Shown: one piece after another, positions 1 to 5,129 of the stretch
How positions within the stretch are numbered: the first letter of the stretch is position 1
Layout: every line of letters starts with the position of its first letter
Assembly (NCBI GenBank): GCA_030630585.1
Contig: DAOVMU010000117.1
Span: forward strand, 1-5,129
From: Candidatus Bathyarchaeota archaeon
GTDB lineage: Archaea; Thermoproteota; Bathyarchaeia; Bathyarchaeales; Bathycorpusculaceae
Direction of reading: 5' to 3'
Length of the DNA stretch: 5,129 nucleotides
The notes under the pieces: model-generated
Database searches by the model: none
What the model was told of the DNA's origin: nothing
The model's input: only the letters and a program-made list of their open reading frames with translations
Translations under genes and position numbers: made by a program

Positions 1-609
1 CTGATACATGAAGTAGAAGCCCAAAGATATGAGAAGCAACCCAGTCAGTATAAGAAACATTTGTAATGATTTGAGGCCTACTTTTGTAAAGAATTTGCTC
101 TTAACCTCCTTAAGCTGCTCCTTTTGCAGAATCTTTTTCGCTTCACCAGCCTTATGAATTGAAATTTTGGGCTGACTTGCCAAAGCAGGGTTTTTCCAAC
201 ATATACTATCAAAGAGCTGTATACCTTGTTCCTTGTAGATTTGCGTGAGTTTTTCAGCTAAAGCCCTTCCAATTAATGATTTTCCTGTTCCAGGATCGCC
301 GAGTAGCAGAAGGTAAGGTCCTGGGCTTATCATGTTTTTAGCTAAAGGCTTAGGATTATCTGGGCTACTCCAATTCTCATACCATTTTGTTTTTTCAAGA
401 TGTTTTAGCTTGTGCACCAATTCATCCAAACATAAAAAGCATTCGTTTAAGGCTTGATCCTGTCCGATGACCCAATTCATAAGATTTTCATCCACTGGAA
501 AACCTTCGGTGTCTTTAAAGTTAGCCCAATCCCACTTTACCTTAATAGTTGTTCCATTAATTTTCCGTTTTAGTATTTCAACTTCGTCTCCAAAATAGTT
601 AGATAGCAA
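1..609 (-). CDS. lonB: LonB-type membrane-anchored ATP-dependent protease, N-terminal part (cut by left edge)
   Basis: 203 codons are visible and the gene continues beyond position 1. Seen: a V-I-G-Q-D motif (about residues 47-51), a Walker A loop GDPGTGKS (104-111) after the hydrophobic strand YLLLL, then NPAL...PKISIHKAGEAKKIL (140-161) and a hydrophobic segment starting near residue 182 (MFLILTGLLLISLGFYFM). Archaeal LonB proteases have this order: the AAA+ P-loop, an AG-x-x-KKI stretch, then a transmembrane hairpin inserted before Walker B. They degrade unfolded or membrane proteins at the cytoplasmic face. Walker B, the sensor residues and the Ser-Lys protease domain lie outside the window, so protease activity is inferred. 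The start is a TTG (607-609), chosen because GAGGTG sits 7 nt upstream (617-622) and an in-frame TGA at 637-639 bars a longer form. The roughly 50-residue spacer between VIGQD and Walker A is longer than I recall for Thermococcus LonB. An AAA+ protein without a Lon protease domain remains possible. Confidence 0.75.
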   Translation of the reverse strand, partial: MLSNYFGDEVEILKRKINGTTIKVKWDWANFKDTEGFPVDENLMNWVIGQDQALNECFLCLDELVHKLKHLEKTKWYENWSSPDNPKPLAKNMISPGPYLLLLGDPGTGKSLIGRALAEKLTQIYKEQGIQLFDSICWKNPALASQPKISIHKAGEAKKILQKEQLKEVKSKFFTKVGLKSLQMFLILTGLLLISLGFYFMYQ

Positions 610-616
610 ATTCAGA

Positions 617-622
617 CACCTC
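617..622 (-). promoter_or_regulatory. Ribosome binding site GAGGTG fixing the TTG start of the Lon-like gene
   Basis: On the minus strand GAGGTG lies 7 nt before TTG (607-609). It matches the archaeal anti-Shine-Dalgarno complement. No ATG or GTG occurs in frame between the upstream stop and this TTG, so the site decides the start. Confidence 0.6.
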
Positions 623-626
623 TTTC

Positions 627-827
627 TTATGAGCCCTCAACAAGTCTTTCTCGAATAGTAAGATGCCCTGCAATTATTATAGAGGTTATTTCAAACTCAG
701 AAATATGAAAAAAATGGATAACAGGCTAATCTATCCTGTAACGCCCAGTCTCTCAATTTGGTTACTGCATAAGTCAGACTGTTTTGAATGCTCTTTCTTC
801 TTTATCCAATTATATTGTTTGTTCCAT
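627..827 (-). pseudogene. Possible eroded short ORF upstream of the Lon-like gene
   Basis: I do not recognise this. Read on the minus strand from ATG (825-827), the first frame gives MEQTI, a stop, then LDKEERAFKTV. The adjacent frame then gives LTYAVTKLRDWALQDRLACY, and the first frame resumes with SEFEITSIIIAGHLTIRERL and a TAA at 627-629. The pieces have protein-like composition and join in order, with two compensating frame changes and one internal stop, to about 66 residues. The final stop is 5 nt before the ribosome site of the Lon-like gene, a typical operon spacing. It could be a decayed small gene that once led the Lon-like gene, or chance open reading in an intergenic region; a TATA-like box also falls inside it. 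Confidence 0.25.
671..681 (-). promoter_or_regulatory. Possible TATA box for the Lon-like gene
   Basis: On the minus strand the sequence reads CTATAATAATT, about 60 nt before the TTG start. With the usual archaeal TATA-to-start-site spacing of about 25 nt, transcription would begin near 645-650 and leave a leader of about 40 nt carrying the GAGGTG site. This is composition-level evidence in an A/T-rich stretch, and it overlaps the broken minus-strand ORF described separately. Confidence 0.3.
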
Positions 828-949
828 GGTGGTTAATTCCTTTCCCGTGCAGAATGCCATATGAATGCCCCAAAAAATTCGGATTTATGTGAACGAATTC
901 TCAAAAGTCTTATTAGCCTTTGTAGAGAGATTAATTCACACAAATACTT

Positions 950-955
950 GGAGAG
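950..955 (+). promoter_or_regulatory. Ribosome binding site GGAGAG deciding the caspase start at 963
   Basis: GGAGAG lies 7 nt before ATG 963; counted from the GGAG core the gap is 9 nt. The alternative ATG at 861 has no comparable site and would bury the signal peptide behind 34 charged residues. Confidence 0.55.
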
Positions 956-962
956 AGAAAAA

Positions 963-1843
963 ATGAGATGGAAAACTCTTTTTGTTGCCTTGCTGTTTGC
1001 AATAACTATAAGCCTGAACATGTTTGTCTTTGTGCAAGCTCAGCCTTCAGCTCAAAAAAGAGGTGATTTACCCCTTGGACTTTACGGAACATCTCGTGGA
1101 AAACCGTCTAAACCCGGAAAACCCCTGAAGGGAATCGCAACAGGCAATGTTTCAGAGCCTCCACCAGCTAGTGACAGGTGGGCAGTCATTATAGGTATAT
1201 CAGACTATGCAGGCGATGAATACGACCTTGAATTCTGCGATGACGACGCACTGGATTTCTACAATGCGCTAATTAACGTCTATGGCTGGAGTTCCAGCCA
1301 CATCAACCTGTTGATTGATGGTCAAGCCAAAAAGACAAACATCCTTGGCGCAATTGATTGGATGAGAACTAATGAAGGTTCGGGCGACGAAGTGGTGTTC
1401 TTTTATAGTGGACATGGCTCCGGCAGCCTGCGCAATGCAGACAATGATCCTGAGCGAAAAGACGAATGTATCATTCCATGGGAGATAGAATCTGGCTACT
1501 ACATTTGGGACGGAGATCTCAGCGAAGAATTTTCCGATTTCGAGTCCGCGCGAATTTTCTTCTACTTTGACGTTGCTACTCAGGTGGTATGACAGACCTT
1601 GCCAGCAGCGGCCACTTAATTTGCATGGCATCTGGAGAAAATCAAGCTTCATGGGAAATGAGTGAATACGAAAATGGTCAGTTCACATATTACTTTGTTG
1701 ACCAAGGTATGTTGGCGGGCAAGGCGGACGTAAATAACGACGGGGTCGTGACATGTGAAGAAGCCTTTGACTATGCAAAGGCTAACTGCAAGAGCCAGTC
1801 ACCCAAGGCAAGCGACAACTTCCAAAATGACCTGTTACCATAA
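963..1843 (+). pseudogene. Exported caspase-like (peptidase C14) protein, frameshifted at the catalytic Cys
   Basis: Caspase-like cysteine peptidases cleave after specific residues using a His-Cys dyad. Seen: a signal peptide (residues 1-26, Lys near the N-terminus, hydrophobic core, likely cut VQA|Q); a Pro/Gly/Lys-rich linker (28-70); the caspase fold start DRWAVIIGISDY (71-82); a CDDDA helix start; catalytic His151 in VVFFYSGHGSGS; and CIIPWE. The frame then runs into ATQVV and a TGA at 1590-1592, but the -1 frame from 1574 reads CYSGGMTDLASSGHLICMAS, which carries the nucleophile Cys (TGC 1574-1576, residue 205 after repair). One missing base, for example GTT-TGC reduced to GTTGC, explains the break. 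The repaired protein is 293 residues and ends with a perfect EF-hand-type loop, DVNNDGVVTCEE (D256, N258, D260, T264, E267). The start at 963 is preferred over an in-frame ATG at 861 because GGAG (950-953) precedes it and it begins the signal peptide. It appears to be transcribed alone. The break may be real decay or a base-call error; without repair the 209-residue product lacks the nucleophile. Confidence 0.8.
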
Positions 1844-1873
1844 ATGTGAAAAACTAAACAACAAACATATCCC

Positions 1874-1880
1874 TTTTTTT
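1874..1880 (+). terminator. Poly-T terminator after the caspase gene
   Basis: A run of seven T residues begins 30 nt after the caspase stop codon. Archaeal RNA polymerase terminates at such U-rich runs without needing a hairpin, and I see no strong stem before it. It would separate the caspase gene from the glutamine synthetase gene, which has its own TATA-like box. Confidence 0.4.
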
Positions 1881-1982
1881 GTGTTGAAACCGTTAGAGAA
1901 AGATCTGGTTAGACTTGGTTTGGTGAAGAAAGAAATGAGCACGTTCTTCCTCATTTTGAGAGAGATGAAATAAGAGAATCCT

Positions 1983-1992
1983 AAAATAATAT
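1983..1992 (+). promoter_or_regulatory. Likely TATA box for the glutamine synthetase gene
   Basis: AAAATAATAT ends 36 nt before ATG 2029. With a start site about 25 nt downstream of the box centre, the leader would be about 15-20 nt and would just include AAGGAT (2015-2020), a weak ribosome site ending 8 nt before the ATG. The placement is good for an archaeal promoter, but the box is judged by eye only. Confidence 0.4.
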
Positions 1993-2028
1993 GTTTCTCC
2001 AGTTAATTGCCTTGAAGGATGTTTCTCA

Positions 2029-3441
2029 ATGAAAACGCAAGGCTCTGCCAAGGAACATATTATTAAACTGATTCAGGAAAAAGACATAAAAATCATGAAT
2101 TTTTGTCACATTCCTGAAGACTGTCACCTTAAAACCCTAAGTTTCCCAGCTGAAAATATGGAAAGACTTCACGAAATATTAGAATTCGGTGAAAGAGTTG
2201 ACGGCTCAAGCTTATTCTCCTGCATTGATCCGAACAAAAGCGACATCTACATAACACCTAAAATGGGAACTGCTTTTGTCAATCCATTTACCTCAATACC
2301 AACGATAAACATTTTATGCAAATACTTGGATGAAAATGGAAAACCTTTAGATATTGCTCCAGAAAACATCTTGTTGAGAGCAGAAGAAAAGCTGAGTTCT
2401 TCTGCTGGCATTGTCCTTAAAGCTTTAGTTGAACTGGAATTCTACATAATTCATAAACAGGAAGAAACTGTTTTTCCAGGGGTTGCAGAACGAAATTATC
2501 ACGAGTCGATGCCTTTTGTCAAGTTTGAAAACTTAAGGAATGAAGTTCTAATGACCCTTGCAGGTGTCGGCATAGCCCCAAAATATGGGCATACAGAAGT
2601 TGGCAGATTTCACTCTAGGACAGGTTATGTAATGGAGCAGCATGAAATTGAATTCCTGCCACAAAATCTAAGCCGAATGGCGGAAACTGTGACCATTACT
2701 AAATGGATTATTAGAAACATTTGCGCAAAATATGGGGTCTCCGTTTCTGTTTCTCCTAAACCAGCTTTGGAACATGCAGGAAACGGGATGCACATCCACC
2801 TTTGCGGATTGAAAAAGGATAAGAACATAATTGCAGATTCCAAGGGAAACTTGACGGTTGAGGCAAGGCAAATGATCGGGGGAATACTTAAGTTTGCCCC
2901 CAGCCTAACGGCTTTCGGAAACACCACGCCGGTTTCTTATCTACGGTTTATCTCTCGTAAAGAGTCACCTATGTACATTTGCTGGGGAATAAGAAATCGA
3001 CTAGCCCTAGTGCGCATACCTTTGTGGTGGAGCTTCAGGAAAAACCTTGAAGAAATAAGGAGTTGTGTACAAACTTTTGAGTTTAGAGCTCCAGACCCTT
3101 CAGCAAACACCTACCTATTGCTCGCAGGAATAGCATTAGCTGCGGAGCATGGATTGAAAAACGCCAAAAAAGCCATGAAAATCGCTGAAAATTTGAACAC
3201 CGAAAAGAGGGCCAAGAGAAATGAAAAGTACAAGGTTCTTCCATTGTCTTGCAGTGAATCCGCAAAGAACCTTGAGAGAGACAGAAACTACTACGAGGCG
3301 GATGGCGTTTTTCCAGAAAGAGTGATAGACGGGATAATAAGCAAGCTGAAATCGTACAAAGATGGAGATCTGCAAAAGAAATTGGCTAATAAGCCCAACG
3401 AAGTTGAAGAATTGCTACTAAAATTCCTGAATTGTAACTGA
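2029..3441 (+). CDS. Glutamine synthetase family protein
   Basis: 470 residues, complete, typical GS length. GS joins ammonia to glutamate using ATP in the cytoplasm; relatives ligate other amines to glutamate. By comparison with E. coli GlnA, key residues are present: DGSS (Asp58, equivalent to D50), ELEF (Glu135/Glu137, metal), HTEV (Glu190, equivalent to E212), EQHE (Glu206, equivalent to E220), GNGMHIH (His255, equivalent to H269), SYLRF (Arg306), RKESP (Glu312, equivalent to E327), NR (Arg324, equivalent to R339) and FEFRAPDPSANTY (Glu351/Arg353). The C-terminus keeps LERDRNYYEADGVFP. So the active site looks intact. Two differences stand out: the N-terminal beta-grasp lacks the usual F-x-D-x-x-G-x-x-K stretch, having NFCHIPEDCHLKTLSFP instead, and about seven extra residues (around 192-200) separate HTEV from EQHE. 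Those traits fit a divergent archaeal GS-like subgroup, so I leave the glnA symbol off; gamma-glutamyl-amine ligase activity is an alternative. It is transcribed alone, with its own TATA-like box. Confidence 0.88.
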   Translation: MKTQGSAKEHIIKLIQEKDIKIMNFCHIPEDCHLKTLSFPAENMERLHEILEFGERVDGSSLFSCIDPNKSDIYITPKMGTAFVNPFTSIPTINILCKYLDENGKPLDIAPENILLRAEEKLSSSAGIVLKALVELEFYIIHKQEETVFPGVAERNYHESMPFVKFENLRNEVLMTLAGVGIAPKYGHTEVGRFHSRTGYVMEQHEIEFLPQNLSRMAETVTITKWIIRNICAKYGVSVSVSPKPALEHAGNGMHIHLCGLKKDKNIIADSKGNLTVEARQMIGGILKFAPSLTAFGNTTPVSYLRFISRKESPMYICWGIRNRLALVRIPLWWSFRKNLEEIRSCVQTFEFRAPDPSANTYLLLAGIALAAEHGLKNAKKAMKIAENLNTEKRAKRNEKYKVLPLSCSESAKNLERDRNYYEADGVFPERVIDGIISKLKSYKDGDLQKKLANKPNEVEELLLKFLNCN

Positions 3442-3538
3442 TGCGCTCACAAAAAATACTCGCCTGTGCACACCCTGCATTCATAAGTGGGCGTTTTTGA
3501 ACGGTTTAAGCGGTTTAACCTAAGCAAAATTGCCACTC

Positions 3539-3841
3539 TTAATGTTGGTGAAGCTTAGACGTCACTAACATAGTATTACGGTTTAACATTGCAAAAGCCA
3601 CTTGGCAACCAGCGAACGCTACAACTTCCAAGAAGGAAAAGCTGGCATTGTTCAGTTGAACTATGAATTCGAGGAGTGATAGGAGTCTGTTGTCCACTAG
3701 AAATGTTTCTGGAAGTTTCCGCGGCTTCATTTTCCTTGTTAAGTCCATAGATTTTTGTTTTTATTTGAAAAAACTTAACATTCTAACGTAATTTTCACCG
3801 TTGATTTTCGTAGGTCTTTCTATGAGGCTACCGACTTGCAT
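3539..3841 (-). pseudogene. Possible minus-strand ORF remnant with one internal stop
   Basis: From ATG 3839-3841 the minus strand reads MQVGSLIERPTKINGENY and on to SFFK, then TAA at 3761-3763, and continues in the same frame (MDLTRKMKPRKLPETFLVDN...) to a stop at 3539-3541, about 100 codons in all. The first part has protein-like composition. There is no ribosome site at either ATG, and I recognise no family. It may be a fossil of a gene or chance openness in an A-rich strand. Confidence 0.2.
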
Positions 3842-3858
3842 GTTTTCTATCTGTCATC

Positions 3859-3898
3859 AGCTGAAAAATCGGATTTGGTTGATGCTTTTGTATACGGC
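3859..3898 (+). repeat. Left arm of imperfect inverted repeat
   Basis: The core gttgatgcttttgtatac (3878-3895) is an exact reverse complement of 4147-4164. Similarity extends outward through AAAAAT and AGCT (3859-3862) with a few mismatches and single-base gaps, giving arms of about 40 nt. Arm spacing is about 245 nt. I see no transposase between the arms and no clear target-site duplication. Confidence 0.6.
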
Positions 3899-4143
3899 TT
3901 AGGTTTTGTGAAAGTTTTCGAGTTTTCACCAGCCTTTTAGGTGTTGTTGTTTAGTTTTTGAAAGCTGTTTTCCTTCCTTGTTTTCAACGAGTGTGTAAAT
4001 GTTGTCTTGTTTACGTAGGCTAAACGTTCCGTTTTTTACTGTTGCTAACGTACAGCTTTGTCGTTCCAGTGTGTTCGGTGGTCAGGGTATTATCAATGTG
4101 AATTACATGTCACCAATGTTCTCCGGTAGCCTCGGACTGAGCG

Positions 4144-4183
4144 GCTGTATACAAAAGCATCAACGCAGTCAATTTTTAGCTCG
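4144..4183 (+). repeat. Right arm of imperfect inverted repeat
   Basis: The core gtatacaaaagcatcaac (4147-4164) is the exact reverse complement of the left core, and the match continues outward through ATTTTT and AGCT (4178-4181). A second inverted decamer lies nearby: gaggctaccg at 3824-3833 and cggtagcctc at 4124-4133. It is not nested with the main arms, since it lies outside the left arm but inside the right one, so the whole is not a simple terminal-repeat element. Confidence 0.6.
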
Positions 4184-4299
4184 TTGTTTAACGAAACTGA
4201 GACATGTTTATCATGTTTCTGTTGTTGGCTTGGGTTTATGATGGCTAAAAAATTCTTCTAGGTTTTTCTGCCAAAAAGGGTGGTGAAGTAGTTTTGAAG

Positions 4300-4770
4300 A
4301 TGCATTAATGTCGGGGATCTTGACGATTTGCTGAAGGTTGTTAATTGGGTTGTTGCGGAGAGCTGATGTAGAACTGGAGAAGTTCAGGGGAAGCAGGAGA
4401 TTGGCTGGTTGTCTGGAAGGCTTGGCCGTTTGGCAATAGATGAGAAATTTATGGTTGCTGAGTGGATGGAAAGGTTGTGGGAAATCTCTGAAATGAATAA
4501 AGAATCAGGGGGTCACAAAAGACACCTCTGCTTGGCGGCATAGTGATCAGAAGCGGTTTCAGAGAAGTTGAAATTGGAACGGAAATGATGAAGGCTTCGA
4601 TTGAAGAAGGTTGGGCTATGGTTGGTTTTGACGCTTTCCCCCTTCGCAACCAATAAACGCATAATTCACGTTCATGGAAAAGTTGGATTTGTGCTGGAAC
4701 AAATTTGAAAAAGCTTTTCAAAGAGAGTAAATACATAGATGAAATAATGATGACAAACGGGCTGGAGTAG
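4300..4770 (+). pseudogene. Decayed gene upstream of yjbQ, readable only across several frameshifts
   Basis: I do not recognise the family. Ordered protein-like pieces occur on the plus strand: GDLDDLLKVVNWVVAES followed by TGA (4364-4366); the same frame on through RLGRLAIDEKFMVAEWMERL and WEISEMNKESGG to TAG (4541-4543); the next frame, TPLLGGIVIRSG, then EIGTEMMKASIEEGWAMVGF to TAA (4654-4656); the former frame, KRIIHVHGKVGFVLEQI to TGA (4706-4708); then LKKLFKESKYIDEIMMTNGLE to TAG (4768-4770). At least three frame changes and one internal stop interrupt about 150 residues. The last stop lies 2 nt before the yjbQ start and overlaps its GGAG site, exactly as in a tight operon, which argues that the pieces are the remains of a real co-transcribed gene. 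Its 5' end is unclear and may lie upstream of 4300. Dense base-call errors are less likely because GS and yjbQ on either side are intact. Confidence 0.5.
4764..4767 (+). promoter_or_regulatory. Ribosome binding site GGAG for yjbQ, overlapping the end of the decayed gene
   Basis: GGAG is formed by the last codons (CTG-GAG) of the upstream decayed frame and sits 5 nt before ATG 4773. The overlap indicates former translational coupling and favours 4773 over 4779 as the start. Confidence 0.5.
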
Positions 4771-4772
4771 AA

Positions 4773-5129
4773 ATGAATATGGCGGACTTTCGAGTTTTCA
4801 ACACGAAATTCACTTTTTCAACAAAGGGCGAAATCGACTTCACAGATTTGACAGATGTGGTTCAAAAAGCAGTTGTCGAGTCTGGTATCAAAAATGGTAT
4901 GATTCATGTGTTTGCTCCCCATGCTACAGGAGTCTTAGTCTTGACGGAGAACGAATACGGCTTGCTAAGCGACATTAAGGCTTTCCTTGAAAAAATAATT
5001 CCTAAACACAAGCGTTACAATCATCCTTCTAATGCTCATTCTCATTTGAGATCTATGCTTTTACCCCCAGATAGAACCATTCCATTGATTGATGGTCACG
5101 TGGAATTTGGCACATGGCAATCCCTAATC
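4773..5129 (+). CDS. yjbQ: YjbQ/UPF0047 family protein, N-terminal 119 codons (cut by right edge)
   Basis: The frame is open to the last base with no stop, so about 20 C-terminal residues are missing from a family usually near 135-140. Seen: HVFAPHATGVLVLTENEYGL (the conserved HAT and N-E-x-E/Y-G elements), a central D-I-K-A-F-L helix, Y-N-H-P-S-N-A-H-S-H-L (conserved N-x-x-x-H-L histidine site), then IPLIDGHVEFGTWQS (the family signature I-P-x-x-x-G-x-x-x-x-G-T-W-Q). Family members are small beta-rich trimers. Some carry weak thiamine-phosphate synthase activity and the family is annotated that way, but the true role is unsettled. GGAG (4764-4767) lies 5 nt before ATG 4773; ATG 4779 is a possible alternative, 11 nt away. 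TAAATACATA (4728-4737) could act as its own TATA box now that the gene upstream is broken. Confidence 0.9.
   Translation, partial: MNMADFRVFNTKFTFSTKGEIDFTDLTDVVQKAVVESGIKNGMIHVFAPHATGVLVLTENEYGLLSDIKAFLEKIIPKHKRYNHPSNAHSHLRSMLLPPDRTIPLIDGHVEFGTWQSLI

Larger units (their letters stand above)
3442..4299 (+). other. Gene-poor, T-rich stretch; no gene supported
   Basis: No ORF here has a ribosome site, a family motif or sustained protein-like composition that I trust. Contents seen: a T5 run just after GS (about 3493-3497) that could help end GS transcription; three copies of CGGTTTAA (3502-3509, 3511-3518, 3579-3586); a minus-strand frame open from 3841 to 3539 apart from one TAA; and the inverted repeat listed separately. 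The plus strand is notably T/G-rich from about 3740 to 4300. Old gene remains are the most likely content. No tRNA or rRNA pattern was seen. Confidence 0.5.

Noticed and set aside
861..962. Longer caspase start at ATG 861
   Set aside because: It adds 34 mostly charged residues ahead of a clear signal peptide, has no ribosome site, and ATG 963 has GGAG at good spacing.
1553..1592. Programmed -1 frameshift making the full caspase
   Set aside because: The direction fits, but there is no canonical X-XXY-YYZ slippery heptamer next to the junction and no obvious stimulatory hairpin. A single lost base is simpler.
1..1843. Lon-like protease plus caspase as a linked defence or cell-death system
   Set aside because: The genes are divergent, the caspase carries a signal peptide so it would act outside the cell, and LonB is ordinary archaeal housekeeping. 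No sensor, nucleotide cyclase or effector gene is present.
1881..1973. Small 30-codon ORF from GTG 1881 between the caspase and GS genes
   Set aside because: It has no ribosome site, sits right after a poly-T run, and is short and Lys/Leu-rich. Chance openness is adequate.
1991..2027. Direct repeat ATGTTTCTC (1991-1999 and 2019-2027) before GS as an operator
   Set aside because: Nine bases in A/T-rich sequence, with one copy overlapping the GS ribosome site region. Too weak to call an operator without conservation data.
2625..3375. Several minus-strand ORFs inside the GS gene
   Set aside because: They are antisense shadows of an intact gene with family motifs throughout.
3502..3586. Three CGGTTTAA copies as a degenerate CRISPR or iteron array
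   Set aside because: The units are 8 nt with spacings of 9 and 68 nt, with no regular spacers and no associated cas or rep gene.
3999..4241. 80-codon plus-strand ORF
   Set aside because: No ribosome site, no recognisable motif and an unusual composition; it runs straight through the right repeat arm.
4449..4736. 95-codon minus-strand ORF
   Set aside because: It is the antisense of the decayed plus-strand gene, whose pieces have better protein-like composition and an operon-like end.

Overview
The window looks archaeal. It suggests an uncultivated Thermoproteota-type lineage such as Bathyarchaeia, but that placement is inferred from gene style, not from a marker gene. The evidence is a membrane-anchored LonB-type protease, an archaeal-style glutamine synthetase, TATA-like A/T boxes about 35-45 nt before start codons, GGAG/GAGGTG ribosome sites, a poly-T terminator, and frequent AGA/AGG and ATA codons. 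Nothing marks a virus, plasmid, IS element or CRISPR locus.

Layout. Positions 1-609 (minus) hold the N-terminal 203 codons of a LonB-like AAA+ protease that runs off the left edge. Positions 627-827 (minus), just upstream of it, contain scraps of a broken short ORF. Positions 963-1843 (plus) encode an exported caspase-like (C14) protein with a signal peptide, a catalytic His and a C-terminal EF-hand-like loop. Its reading frame is broken by one base exactly at the catalytic Cys codon. After a poly-T stretch and a TATA-like box, 2029-3441 (plus) is an intact glutamine synthetase family gene with the expected active-site residues. Positions 3442-4299 contain no gene I can defend, but hold an imperfect inverted repeat (3859-3898 / 4144-4183). 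Positions 4300-4770 (plus) are the remains of a decayed gene readable only by hopping frames. Positions 4773-5129 (plus) are the start of a YjbQ/UPF0047 family gene that runs off the right edge.

Functionally this is a patchwork rather than one pathway: membrane protein quality control (LonB), an extracellular or surface caspase homologue, nitrogen assimilation or gamma-glutamyl ligation (GS), and a YjbQ protein. The gene orientations do not support one operon joining the Lon-like and caspase genes. I see no convincing new multi-gene system. The observations most worth checking are the frameshift at the caspase nucleophile, the decayed gene upstream of yjbQ, and the inverted repeat in the gene-poor stretch.
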